From Terriglobia bacterium (lineage in GTDB: Bacteria; Acidobacteriota; Terriglobia; Bryobacterales; Bryobacteraceae), in contig JAJPHN010000010.1 in NCBI GenBank assembly GCA_021325235.1, positions 1 through 64,000 on the forward strand: a stretch of 64,000 bases of DNA, read 5' to 3'. The first letter of the stretch is position 1. Every line of letters starts with the position of its first letter. The position numbers were made by a program, and so were the translations under genes. Positions 36,756 to 45,216 of the stretch are shown one piece after another. The notes below the pieces were generated by a model. It was not told where the DNA came from and made no database searches. It was given only the letters and a program-made list of their open reading frames with translations.

Positions 36756-37541
36756 TTACCGCAGCGAATTGTAGATGAGCAACACGACCGGCAGCGCGAA
36801 GAGGCTGCTGTCGAGCCGGTCCAAGATACCGCCGTGTCCCGGGAGTAAGTTGCCGCTATCCTTTACGCCCGCGCCGCGCTTGATGGCAGATTCGGCCAGG
36901 TCGCCGAATTGGCCGGCGATGTTGCCCAGAACGGCCATCGTGATCACTTCCCACATTGGTATGCGCGGCGTGAAGTAGCCGAGATAGAGCGCGCCGAACA
37001 CAACCGAACCGGCGACGGAGGCGGCCGCGCCTTCCCAGCTCTTCTTCGGACTGATAACCGGCGCGAGGGGATGTTTGCCGAAGCTGCGGCCAATATAATA
37101 GGCGGCCGTATCGCCCGCCCAGTTGAGTGCCAGCGCAAAGAAGAGCAGGTGCACACTTGCCGCGCGCAGATCGATGGCAAAGCGCCAGGGCGCGAACGTG
37201 TACAGAGCGCCGAACAGAGCGCAGGCCGCGTACAGAAGTATGTCTTTGAGTGCCGAAAGCCGCAGACCGGCGATACAGAGCACGATCAATCCCAGCGAAA
37301 GGCCGAGCAGCACGTTTGCGGATCCCGCCGGCAGCAGTGGAGCAAAGAGAACAAAGATCCCGGTCAGCGCGCCCAGGATGCCGGGCCGCGGGATTCCCTG
37401 CGCGGCAACCAGCGCGTCGTATTCGCGATAGCAGAGAAGGCCGGTGACGAGCGCCGCGATCACAAAACCGACTGAGCCGACGATGAAGATGAGATAGAAC
37501 GCGAGCAGAAGAAGCGCAACCGCGGTGAGCACGCGCTTCAT
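36756..37541 (-). CDS. cdsA: Phosphatidate cytidylyltransferase (CDP-diglyceride synthase)
   Basis: A 261-residue polytopic enzyme making CDP-diacylglycerol from phosphatidate and CTP. The signature is seen in SPKKSWEGAAASVAGSVVFG and the C-terminal KRGAGVKDSGNLLPGHGGILDRLDS, which carries the metal-binding Asp residues. Six to eight membrane helices are predicted. It follows uppS by 74 bases, the conserved order in many bacteria; the usual next genes dxr and rseP are absent. Confidence 0.96.
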   Translation of the reverse strand: MKRVLTAVALLLLAFYLIFIVGSVGFVIAALVTGLLCYREYDALVAAQGIPRPGILGALTGIFVLFAPLLPAGSANVLLGLSLGLIVLCIAGLRLSALKDILLYAACALFGALYTFAPWRFAIDLRAASVHLLFFALALNWAGDTAAYYIGRSFGKHPLAPVISPKKSWEGAAASVAGSVVFGALYLGYFTPRIPMWEVITMAVLGNIAGQFGDLAESAIKRGAGVKDSGNLLPGHGGILDRLDSSLFALPVVLLIYNSLR

Positions 37542-37615
37542 AGAGGAAGTAGTCCGAAGTCAGGCGAAGGTTGAGTGCGCAATGCTGCCTTTATAACATT
37601 CGCGCGCTCGAAAGC

Positions 37616-38461
37616 TTACGCGAGCGGCAGTTCCAGCAGTTCTTCTTCGAAACTGTACGGGCTCGGCTCGAGAGCCGTATGCGCGGTGCGCGCCAGGCCG
37701 CCGAAACGGCGTTCGCGATTCTGGTAATCCGCAATGGCCTCGAGCAGTTCGCGGCGGGTGAAATCGGGCCAGAGCGTGTCGGTGACGTATAGCTCGGCGT
37801 AGGCAATCTGCCACAGGAGAAAGTTGCTGATGCGCATCTCGCCGGAGGTGCGAATCAGCAGATCGGGATCTTTCAGACCGGCCGTGTAGAGATGCGCCGA
37901 GATGGCTTCTTCAGTGATTTCGAGCGCATCGAGATTGCCCTCGTTCCGCGCGTTCTCGATCATGGCATTCACCGCATCCACCAGCTCGGTGCGGCCGCCG
38001 TAATTGATGGCAAGATTGAGACGCATGCCTCGATTCTGCGCGGTCTTGTCCATCACATGCCGCAACTCAGCCTGCACATTCGCGGGCAGCGATTCGATCC
38101 GGCCAATAGCGGCCAGCTGAATGTCGTTGCGCATGAGATTCGGAAGCTCGCGCCGCAGATAGATACGCAGCAGACGCCACAGCCCCTCGATTTCATGCCG
38201 CGGCCGCTTCCAGTTTTCTACGGAAAAGGCATACAGCGTGAGCGCTTCGAGGCCGAGCTGCGCGCAGGTTTCCACCGTGGTGCGCACGGGGTCAATTCCG
38301 GCTTTATGGCCCAGAATGCGCGGGTAGTTGCGCTGGCGGGCCCAACGGCCGTTGCCATCCATGATCACGGCGATGTGCGCCGGAATGCGTTTGGGATCGA
38401 GTTGAGTAGCGATTCGCCACTCGATGTCGCCGGGCGTGAGGGCATCGAGCAATTGCTTCAT
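37616..38461 (-). CDS. uppS: Isoprenyl transferase (undecaprenyl diphosphate synthase)
   Basis: A 281-residue cis-prenyltransferase making the C55 carrier lipid for peptidoglycan and polysaccharides. Signature segments are HIAVIMDGNGRWARQR (catalytic Asp), LTLYAFSVENWKRP, NLAINYGGRTELVDA, and DLLIRTSGEMRISNFLLWQ with FTRRELLEAI. The start ATG 38461 gives ~20 extra residues before the catalytic region compared with short homologues, still within range. Same strand as prepilin peptidase, 11 bases downstream of it. Confidence 0.96.
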   Translation of the reverse strand: MKQLLDALTPGDIEWRIATQLDPKRIPAHIAVIMDGNGRWARQRNYPRILGHKAGIDPVRTTVETCAQLGLEALTLYAFSVENWKRPRHEIEGLWRLLRIYLRRELPNLMRNDIQLAAIGRIESLPANVQAELRHVMDKTAQNRGMRLNLAINYGGRTELVDAVNAMIENARNEGNLDALEITEEAISAHLYTAGLKDPDLLIRTSGEMRISNFLLWQIAYAELYVTDTLWPDFTRRELLEAIADYQNRERRFGGLARTAHTALEPSPYSFEEELLELPLA

Positions 38462-38472
38462 AGCGCAAAGCT

Positions 38473-39288
38473 CTATGGTACACCAAGAAGACCGCCTGCC
38501 GGAGCGCGCAGCAACACGACCACGATAGCAGCCGCACACAGAAAGCAGCCAAACGGCAGCTCGTACGTCCGTATCGACTGGCGTTTCCAGAGCGCGGCCG
38601 CGACCCCGGTAATGGCACCGGCAACGGAGGCGATCATCAGCGCGAAAATGCCGTTTTCCAGTCCGAGAAAAATGCCGATCAGCGCGAGTAACTTGACGTC
38701 GCCGAAGCCGAGCGCTTCGCGTTTGCGCAGACGGCTCCAGAGTGCGCCAATGCCCCAGATGGGAACGGCCAGGACGAAGGCTCCGAGTGCGGCATTCAGC
38801 AGAGATTGCACGGCTAGCCTTTGGCCGGGCAGAAGATACTGACCGAAGACGCTGGGAACGACAACGAACAGCGCAAGAATCAACCCGGCGATGGAACCGC
38901 CGAGCGTACATTCATCGGGCAAAAGACGCTCTTCGAGATCGGTCGAAAACAGCACGATCAGAAGCGCGCAAAAGAGAGCCCATTTGAGTGCGGTCCAATC
39001 CGGGCCGAAGCGCCAGGCGATGAGCGTAAAGAGGATGGCGGTGGCGAGTTCGACCAGCGGGTAGCGAAGAGAGATACGATTCCCACAACGGGCGCAATGG
39101 CCGCGCAGCCATAGATAGCTCAGTATGGGAATGTTGTGGTGCCAGGCAATCGGCGCCTCGCAGCCGGGACAGAAGCTGCGCGGAGCGACGACCGACAGAT
39201 CGCGCGGGATGCGGTAGATGCAGACGTTGAGAAAACTGCCGATCAGCAGGCCGGCGAGAAAGGCGAGTGCGAGCAGCAAGATCGTCAT
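38473..39288 (-). CDS. pilD: Prepilin peptidase / N-methyltransferase (A24)
   Basis: A 271-residue membrane enzyme that cleaves and methylates type IV prepilins and pseudopilins. It has the N-terminal GSFLNVCIYRIPRDLSVV segment, the zinc-type CPGCEAPI ... CARCGNRIS motif of the methyltransferase domain, and the two aspartates in STDLEERLLPDECTLGG and GFGDVKLLALIG. Its presence implies type IV pili or a type II secretion system elsewhere in the genome. It overlaps the glycosyltransferase gene by 4 bases. Confidence 0.95.
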   Translation of the reverse strand: MTILLLALAFLAGLLIGSFLNVCIYRIPRDLSVVAPRSFCPGCEAPIAWHHNIPILSYLWLRGHCARCGNRISLRYPLVELATAILFTLIAWRFGPDWTALKWALFCALLIVLFSTDLEERLLPDECTLGGSIAGLILALFVVVPSVFGQYLLPGQRLAVQSLLNAALGAFVLAVPIWGIGALWSRLRKREALGFGDVKLLALIGIFLGLENGIFALMIASVAGAITGVAAALWKRQSIRTYELPFGCFLCAAAIVVVLLRAPAGGLLGVP

Positions 39289-40175
39289 CGCAGATAGGCC
39301 GCAAGCATGCGCTCAACCATTTGGTCCGCCATGAAATCACGTTCAATGCGGAGGCGGGCCGCATGCCCCATCTCGCGGCGTGTTTCAGGACTGTCCTGAA
39401 GCTGTTTCATGGCCTCGGCGAAGGATTCCGGACGATTCTCGACAAGCAGTCCAGTCACTCGGTTCTCGATAATCTCGGGCAGCCCTCCAACGCGGCTGGC
39501 AATCACCGGAATTTCTAAGCTCATGGCGAAAAGCGCAGCCGAGCCGAGTCCTTCGGACTTGGTCGCATACAAAAAGACGGACGCTGCGGGAAGATCGCGC
39601 TCCAGATCGTTTGAAAATTGCACCGGAATGCCCGCCAGCCGTGCGGCTTCGGAGATAATCGCGCGGCCTTTGAGCGGATCAGACGAATCGAGCGCGACAA
39701 ATTTGCACTCGCTTCGTGGCGCGGGATGGGCCCTCTGCTCGACGCCATCATAAACAACTTCGATCCTGTACTCCGGTACTCCGGCTGCGATCAACTCGCC
39801 CGCTACAAAATGCGAGACCGCCAGATACCGGCAAGCGCGCGCATACTTCCAGCGCGAGAACCTACCGCGCTTCACCGGAAAAGCCACGCGCCGCGAGACC
39901 ACGAATCTCCGGCGTGAAGCGAGAGCCGCCAGCGTATGTGCATGAGCATCGTGCGCATGCACAATATTCACGTCCGCCGAATGCTTCCGCACATTCCACA
40001 ATGTCGCCGAAGCCACCGGAAACTGAAGCGAAACGGCTTCCCTCCACAGCGGCGCATCCGGGCGCGCGAGCAACTCGCAGTCATGGCCACGCTCGCGCAG
40101 ACCGCGCATCAGCAGCAACACCTGCCGCTGACCGCCGCGCAGTTCCCTGCCCGTGTCTATGTGCAAAATGCGCAC
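39285..40175 (-). CDS. Family 4 glycosyltransferase (GT-B fold)
   Basis: A 296-residue glycosyltransferase with a GTG start. The GT4 pattern includes the N-terminal GGQRQVLLLMRGLRERGHD, NIVHAHDAHAHTLAAL, and the donor-binding motif SEGLGSAALFAMSLEIPVIASRVGGLPEII with the EX7E-like acidic pair. It is on the short side for GT4 because the N-terminal domain is compact. It is coupled to the prepilin peptidase and lies 1 base from a GT2 gene, suggesting lipopolysaccharide or exopolysaccharide assembly. Confidence 0.9.
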   Translation of the reverse strand: MRILHIDTGRELRGGQRQVLLLMRGLRERGHDCELLARPDAPLWREAVSLQFPVASATLWNVRKHSADVNIVHAHDAHAHTLAALASRRRFVVSRRVAFPVKRGRFSRWKYARACRYLAVSHFVAGELIAAGVPEYRIEVVYDGVEQRAHPAPRSECKFVALDSSDPLKGRAIISEAARLAGIPVQFSNDLERDLPAASVFLYATKSEGLGSAALFAMSLEIPVIASRVGGLPEIIENRVTGLLVENRPESFAEAMKQLQDSPETRREMGHAARLRIERDFMADQMVERMLAAYLR

Positions 40176-40176
40176 G

Positions 40177-40929
40177 TCAAAGTTTTCGTCCCGGAGCCAT
40201 CAGACGCGCTTTGGTGTACTTGGCGAAATTGTAGAAGGCGGCCATGTAGGCAATCGCCAGCCCTTCTACGCCGTCCAGATAGCCGCGCTTCAATACGTAG
40301 CTCTTGAAGAAAGCATATGGCGGATCGCACAGCAGCCGCGCGAGCGAAACAGTGCGGCCGCGGGCGGCAATCTCCTGCGCCGCGAGAGTGGTGTAGCGGT
40401 CCATCGTGCGGAAATGCTCGCTCAAAGAATTGCAGGTAAAGTGCAGCAGATTCGATTCGAGATGACCCACCGTTCCTTCCACCGTCACCGACTCATGCAC
40501 GAAATCGCCGACCCACTTCGCCTTCCTACGATCAAACAGCCGCACTTTGCGATCCGGATACCAGCCGCTGTGCAGAATCCAGCGTCCGAGATACTGCGCG
40601 AGGCGCGGCATGGTGTAGCCATCGTACGCAGGACCAGCTTTCTTGATGTGCCAGATTTCGGCTTCGAGCGCTTCGCTTAAACTCTCGTCGGCGTCGAGCG
40701 AAAGCACCCAGTCGTAGGCAGCAAGTTCAGCCGCAATATTCTTCTGTGCCGCATAGCCGTGCCAGGAGGCTTCCTCGACGCGGGCGCCGAGCTTGCGCGC
40801 AATCTCGACGGTGCGGTCGTTGGAGCCGCTGTCGAGCACCAGAATTTCGTCGCAGCAGCGAAGGCTCTCGATCACCCGCGCGATGTTTCGCTCCTCGTTG
40901 AAGGTGATGATCGTGGCCGAGATTTTCAT
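40177..40929 (-). CDS. Family 2 glycosyltransferase (WaaE/KdtX-like)
   Basis: A 250-residue GT-A enzyme: N-terminal ISATIITFNEERNIARVIESL, ILVLDSGSNDRTVEIA, and the DXD-like WVLSLDADESLS. The RKVRLFDRRKAKWVGDFVHE segment is typical of the WaaE/KdtX subgroup, which adds glucose to the lipopolysaccharide inner core. It is adjacent to the GT4 gene (1-base gap) and to a site-2 protease gene (6-base gap), supporting an envelope-glycan role. Confidence 0.92.
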   Translation of the reverse strand: MKISATIITFNEERNIARVIESLRCCDEILVLDSGSNDRTVEIARKLGARVEEASWHGYAAQKNIAAELAAYDWVLSLDADESLSEALEAEIWHIKKAGPAYDGYTMPRLAQYLGRWILHSGWYPDRKVRLFDRRKAKWVGDFVHESVTVEGTVGHLESNLLHFTCNSLSEHFRTMDRYTTLAAQEIAARGRTVSLARLLCDPPYAFFKSYVLKRGYLDGVEGLAIAYMAAFYNFAKYTKARLMAPGRKL

Positions 40930-40935
40930 TCCGGA

Positions 40936-41886
40936 TCAGAGGCCGTGCACGGGAACGATGGTGGCGCAAAGGATGAAAATCAGGAGCGCTGCGGCCGCGA
41001 GCATCAGGCGGCTGCGCGAGACGGGCGTGGAATCGTAGATCAGAACGTGGCGCCGGCCGAAGAAGAACATCACGACGCCCCAGATCCACCACGGCCAATA
41101 GAAGAAACCGCCGATGGCGAGCACGAGCACCATCGCGAGCCCGACGCGGCGATGCCACCAGCTGCCGCCGATGGCGTAGAGGATGTGACCGCCATCGAGC
41201 TGGCCGATGGGGAGCAGATTGAGCGCTGTCGCAAACAGGCCCACCCATGCTGCCATGGCTGCCGGATGAAGCAGAATGCGGCTTGTGGAGACGCCGGGAA
41301 AACGGAGATGCTCGAACAACTGCAGAATCAGAGGCGAGCCGAACCCGACCACCCCGCTGCCGTTTTCGCCTGGAATGATTTTCGACAGCGCAACGCCTCC
41401 GATGAGAAATGGAAGCAGCGCCGCAAATCCGGCCAGCGGTCCTCGGATGCCGATATCGAAAAGAGCCTCGCGGCTATAGATGGGCGAGCGTATGCGGATG
41501 AACGCTCCGAAGGTTCCGAACATGAGCGGCGAAGGGAGGAAATAGGGCAAGCTGGCATCCACACCGCCCCGCCGGCATTCGAGGTAATGGCCGAGCTCAT
41601 GCGCCAGCAGGATGAGCAGCAGGGGCACCGAAAAGAGCAGCCCGGACCAGATCGCGCGATCCAGATGCAGCAGGCGGAGAAAGCTTTCCACCAGCAGATC
41701 CGGATTCATCGGGCGGCTCAGCCGGAAATTTTCGACCAGGCCCGCACCGAAACTCGTGGCCGTGAGGAAGGTGAGGAGGAACAGAGTGCCGTGCAGCAGC
41801 CAGGCGCGAAGCGAGATGGAAGAGCTGCGGGCGATTGGCACGGCCATCGCATCAAAGGCGCCGGGACTGATTCCGGAGTCACGCAC
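40936..41886 (-). CDS. Site-2 protease family (M50) membrane metalloprotease
   Basis: Up to 316 residues with about seven membrane segments. The zinc motif is HELGH in LLILLAHELGHYLECRR, and the second-domain motif is LNLLPIGQLDGGH with the catalytic Asp. No PDZ domain is seen, so it is not RseP; it resembles soluble-substrate S2P proteins with a C-terminal membrane tail. It probably cleaves a membrane-anchored regulator. The GTG at 41886 and the ATG at 41847 are both plausible starts; neither has a strong ribosome-binding site. Confidence 0.88.
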   Translation of the reverse strand: MRDSGISPGAFDAMAVPIARSSSISLRAWLLHGTLFLLTFLTATSFGAGLVENFRLSRPMNPDLLVESFLRLLHLDRAIWSGLLFSVPLLLILLAHELGHYLECRRGGVDASLPYFLPSPLMFGTFGAFIRIRSPIYSREALFDIGIRGPLAGFAALLPFLIGGVALSKIIPGENGSGVVGFGSPLILQLFEHLRFPGVSTSRILLHPAAMAAWVGLFATALNLLPIGQLDGGHILYAIGGSWWHRRVGLAMVLVLAIGGFFYWPWWIWGVVMFFFGRRHVLIYDSTPVSRSRLMLAAAALLIFILCATIVPVHGL

Positions 41887-41915
41887 AGCGGAGAGCCGAG
41901 ATGGAACCTGCGGCC

Positions 41916-42182
41916 TTATAAGCTCTGCAGTTCTTTGCCGGGCTTGAAGCGGACCGCCTTGCCGGGCGGAATCGCCACCTCCGCGCCGGTCCGCGGATTA
42001 CGGCCGATACCGGTCTTCCGCGGGCGCACGTTGAAGATCCCAAACCCGCGCAGTTCGATGCGGTCGCCTTCCGTCAGCGCCTTTTTCATGGTTTCAAACA
42101 CCGTTTCGACAGCCATTTCGGCTTTCGTTTTGGTGATGCCCGTCCGGTTAACGACCTCGTTGATGATGTCCAGCTTGATCAA
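41916..42182 (-). CDS. HU/IHF family DNA-binding protein
   Basis: An 88-residue histone-like protein with the family core KAEMAVETVFETMKKAL, IELRGFGIFNVRPRKTGIGR, NPRTGAEVAIPP and AVRFKPGKEL. It bends DNA non-specifically (HU) or at sites (IHF). The reading frame begins with TTG at 42182, which has GGAG five bases upstream, so this is very likely the true start. A near-consensus sigma-70 promoter lies 40-68 bases upstream. Confidence 0.95.
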   Translation of the reverse strand: MIKLDIINEVVNRTGITKTKAEMAVETVFETMKKALTEGDRIELRGFGIFNVRPRKTGIGRNPRTGAEVAIPPGKAVRFKPGKELQSL

Positions 42183-42221
42183 GGGTTCTCCAGGGCCGAC
42201 TCTCGCATGCCAGCAATGTTC

Positions 42222-42250
42222 ATGATATGAAAGAGTTTAGCGGCTGTCAA
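42222..42250 (-). promoter_or_regulatory. Near-consensus sigma-70 promoter of the HU gene
   Basis: On the minus strand TTGACA (42245-42250) and TATCAT (42222-42227) are separated by exactly 17 bases. The predicted transcription start near 42214 leaves a leader of about 32 bases before the TTG start codon, with GGAG in place. Confidence 0.75.
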
Positions 42251-42451
42251 TCGAGCCTGCCGGAAGCCGGGCGATGCAGCCGGGGGCGAAAGGGGGGCAA
42301 AATTTTCCGGCTTGTCAGAAAGAGCTTCGTCCTTCTTACGCAATTTCACATACGAAGAAGGGCTCAATCTGTGCAAAATATGGTTCTGACTTTCACCCGC
42401 GTGTATGGTCTCAAAAGTGCAAGCGCTTAGAATGTAGTTCTAGGAATTCCC

Positions 42452-42927
42452 ATGAAGAACTTGGAAATTCTGCTGGTTGAGGACTCTCCGAGCGACGTGA
42501 GGCTGATTCGCGAAGCGATCCGGGAAGCTGGTGTGTCCATCGCGTTGAGCGTTGCCCGCGATGGCCTGGAAGCGTTGCATTATCTCGCTGGCTGCGAGCA
42601 GGGCCGATCGAGCCGGCCGGATTTGATTTTGCTCGACTGGCATTTGCCGCGCATGAATGGGCGCGAGGTGCTGGCTGAAATTAATCTTCGGCGCGCTTGT
42701 GCCACATTCCGGTACTGGTGCTGACCAGTTCAGCGAGGGATGAAGATATCTCTGATGCTTATTCGCTCAAAGCCAACTCTTTCATCACCAAACCGGGCGA
42801 TTTGAACTCGTATCTGCGAATGATACGGTCGATCGATTCCTTCTGGGGAAGGACCGCCACGCTGCCTTCGGCGCCCACTCGTTTCAGCCGGGCAAATTCA
42901 AGCGGGCGAGAAGCGATACCGGCGTAA
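42452..42927 (+). pseudogene. Response-regulator receiver protein (Rcp1-like), frameshifted
   Basis: The first 90 residues read as a receiver domain: acidic pocket LLVEDSPSDVRL and phosphoacceptor Asp62 in LILLDWHLPRMNG. At about 42680-42690 the frame breaks and reading stops at 42724. The second half continues in another frame as CHIPVLVLTSSARD (conserved Thr/Ser) and SFITKPGDLNSYLRMI (conserved Lys). Restoring one base in the A/T-rich run near 42683 rejoins EI and the following SSARLCHIPV, giving a normal stand-alone receiver of ~155 residues. Either a recent mutation or a sequencing error. Confidence 0.85.
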
Positions 42928-42933
42928 GCGGCT

Positions 42934-43443
42934 TTATCGAACGGCAGCCAGAGCTGCTTCGTAGTCCGGGTGATCGCTGACTTGCCGAACGTACTCCACA
43001 TGACGGAGTACGTTATCGCCATCCACCACGAAAATCGCACGGCTTTCGATCCGTAAGTCCGGGATGAGCGTGCCGTAGTTCCTGCCGAACGAACCGGTGC
43101 GGTGGTCCGAGAGCATGTTGACGTTCTTGACGCCGAAATTGCCGCAGAAACGCTTCTGCGCAAACGGCAGATCCATGCTGACGGTGTAGATTTTCACGTT
43201 TTTCAGTTCAGCCGCGGCTTCCTCGAAGCGTTTGGTTTGAGCATCGCAGACGGGGGTGTCGAGAGACGGAACCACGCTGAAAATGCGGGTTCCGGATCCG
43301 GTCTTGGCCAGGTTCACAGGCTGCAGAGAATCGTCCACGACATCAAAATCGGGCGCCTTGTCACCGACCTGCAACTCCGGCCCATCCAGTTCGAAGTGCT
43401 TGCCTTGCAGAATGGTACTCCGGGTGGTTATGGCGTTGGGCAT
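42934..43443 (-). CDS. tpx: Thiol peroxidase (atypical 2-Cys peroxiredoxin)
   Basis: A 169-residue periplasmic/cytosolic peroxidase that reduces H2O2 and alkyl peroxides via thioredoxin. The peroxidatic Cys66 lies in PSLDTPVCDAQT and the resolving Cys100 in AQKRFCGNFGV; the 34-residue spacing equals that of E. coli Tpx (61/95). LQVGDKAPDFDVVD and the C-terminal VLRHVEYVRQVSDHPDYEAAL complete the family pattern. ATG 43443 is used; a GTG at 43470 is also in frame. Convergent with the broken receiver gene, with only 6 bases between. Confidence 0.95.
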   Translation of the reverse strand: MPNAITTRSTILQGKHFELDGPELQVGDKAPDFDVVDDSLQPVNLAKTGSGTRIFSVVPSLDTPVCDAQTKRFEEAAAELKNVKIYTVSMDLPFAQKRFCGNFGVKNVNMLSDHRTGSFGRNYGTLIPDLRIESRAIFVVDGDNVLRHVEYVRQVSDHPDYEAALAAVR

Positions 43444-43491
43444 CGGCCTCAAGTTTACCAAAACGTGCACGTTTCGGAACTAGCCGAAATA

Positions 43492-45216
43492 TCAGGTCTT
43501 GATCAAATCTATGAAATTTAGAAGCGGTAAGGTATTCACCACATCGTTAGCTGTGAGCCAGCCGCGCCGGGCGGTCGTAATCCCATAACGAATGTTGTTC
43601 AGATGTGCGGGGCGATGGGCATCGGTCGAGATGGTGAAGCGGCAGCCGAGCCGTTTGGCCGAACGAACCAGGTGCGAGGGAAGGTCGAGGCGCTCGGGGC
43701 TGGCATTGATCTCGAAGAAGACGTTGCGGCGAGCGGCTTCGCGGGCAACGCGCTCGAAATCGAAGCTGTAGGAATCGCGCTCGAGCAGTCGGCGGCCGGT
43801 GGCATGGCCTAGAATGCGAAGGCTGGGCGATTCGAGCGCGCGCAGAAGACGGTCGGTCATCTCGGCGGGCTCGAGCGTCATGTGGCTGTGGATGCTGCCG
43901 ATCACCAGGTCGAGTTCGGCCAGAGCGTCTTCGGCCAGATCCATGCTGCCGTCGCGCAGAATGTCGCATTCAATGCCGGAAAAGACCCGCAGCGGCAACC
44001 CTTGTCGATTCAGCTCGCGCACTTCACGCGCAAATTCGACAACGCGTTGCTCGTCGAGACCGTTGGCCATAGCGAGCGCCTTGGAGTGGTCGGTGATGGC
44101 GATGTATTCGTAGCCGAGCGCGGCGGCGGCTTCGGCCATTTCGCGGATGGTGGCTTTGCCGTCAGTGGCGACGGTATGCATGTGCAGATCGCCATGCAGA
44201 TCGCGCGCTTCAATCAGGTTCGGAAGGGTGCCGTCGAGCGCGGCTTCGAGCTCGCCGGAATTTTCGCGCAGCTCGGGCGGAATCCAGGCGTAACCGAGGC
44301 GCTGGTAAATTTCCTCTTCGGTTTCGCCGGCCACGCGCCGATTGCCCTCGAGCGTGAACAGGCCGTATTCATTGAGCGTGTAGCCCTGCTTGATGGCGGC
44401 CGTGCGGAGCGCGACATTATGTTCCTTGCTACCGGTGAAGTATTGCAGCGCCGCGCCGAAGCTCTCGTGCGGTAGCGCGCGCACATCCACCTGCAGACGC
44501 TCGACGCCGAAGCTGACGCTGGCTTTGTTCTCACCCTGCCCGAGCACTTCCTGCGTTTTGTAGTGGCTGACGATGTGCGAAAGAGCGGCCGTTGCGTTTG
44601 GACCCGTTACCAGCAGATCGAGATCGCCGAGCGTCTCGCGGCCGCGGCGAAGGCTGCCGGCGGGCTCGACGCGTTCCATTCCACCGAGCGCAAGAAATTC
44701 GGTGGCAAGCTCGTCCGCGACACGGCGGCCAAAGCTCAGCAGGAATCGTCCCGCGCTCTTGCGATAAGCCTCGATCGAGCGCAGTACTTTTTCCTCGAGC
44801 TTCGCCCCCATGCGCGGCAGATCGCGTAATTTGTGTTCACGGCAGACGCGTTCGAGATCGTCGACCGATTTGACGCCGTGGTGCTCATACAGCAGAGCGA
44901 TGCTCTTCGGGCCAAGTCCCTGAATCTTTAGCAGCTCTAGGGCCGAGGCGGGATACTTTTTGAGCATCTCGTCGCGGCGATCGAACGAACCGCGCAGGCA
45001 GATTTCCCCCAGCACGAAAGCCAAGCCTTTGCCGATTCCGGGGATCTCGGTGACCTTGCGTTCCGGGTTGCAGACAATATCGGCGACGCGCTCGGGATAA
45101 CCGGCGATAACGGCGGCTCCGTTGCGGTAGCTGCGAATGCGGAAGGCGTCGTCTCCGGCGACTTCCATCAGGTCCGCCGTCTCATAGAGCAGGCGGGCGA
45201 TTTCCTTATTTTCCAT
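43492..45216 (-). CDS. polX: DNA polymerase/3'-5' exonuclease PolX
   Basis: A 574-residue protein with three parts: helix-hairpin-helix plus fingers ([36 protein letters not shown]), the X-family palm ([18 protein letters not shown] with the catalytic Asp pair and a third Asp in VDVRALP), and a C-terminal PHP phosphoesterase domain ([34 protein letters not shown]-like [11 protein letters not shown]). It fills gaps in base-excision repair. The ATG at 45216 lies inside the 3' end of the CDF gene (11-base overlap). Confidence 0.95.
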   Translation of the reverse strand: MENKEIARLLYETADLMEVAGDDAFRIRSYRNGAAVIAGYPERVADIVCNPERKVTEIPGIGKGLAFVLGEICLRGSFDRRDEMLKKYPASALELLKIQGLGPKSIALLYEHHGVKSVDDLERVCREHKLRDLPRMGAKLEEKVLRSIEAYRKSAGRFLLSFGRRVADELATEFLALGGMERVEPAGSLRRGRETLGDLDLLVTGPNATAALSHIVSHYKTQEVLGQGENKASVSFGVERLQVDVRALPHESFGAALQYFTGSKEHNVALRTAAIKQGYTLNEYGLFTLEGNRRVAGETEEEIYQRLGYAWIPPELRENSGELEAALDGTLPNLIEARDLHGDLHMHTVATDGKATIREMAEAAAALGYEYIAITDHSKALAMANGLDEQRVVEFAREVRELNRQGLPLRVFSGIECDILRDGSMDLAEDALAELDLVIGSIHSHMTLEPAEMTDRLLRALESPSLRILGHATGRRLLERDSYSFDFERVAREAARRNVFFEINASPERLDLPSHLVRSAKRLGCRFTISTDAHRPAHLNNIRYGITTARRGWLTANDVVNTLPLLNFIDLIKT

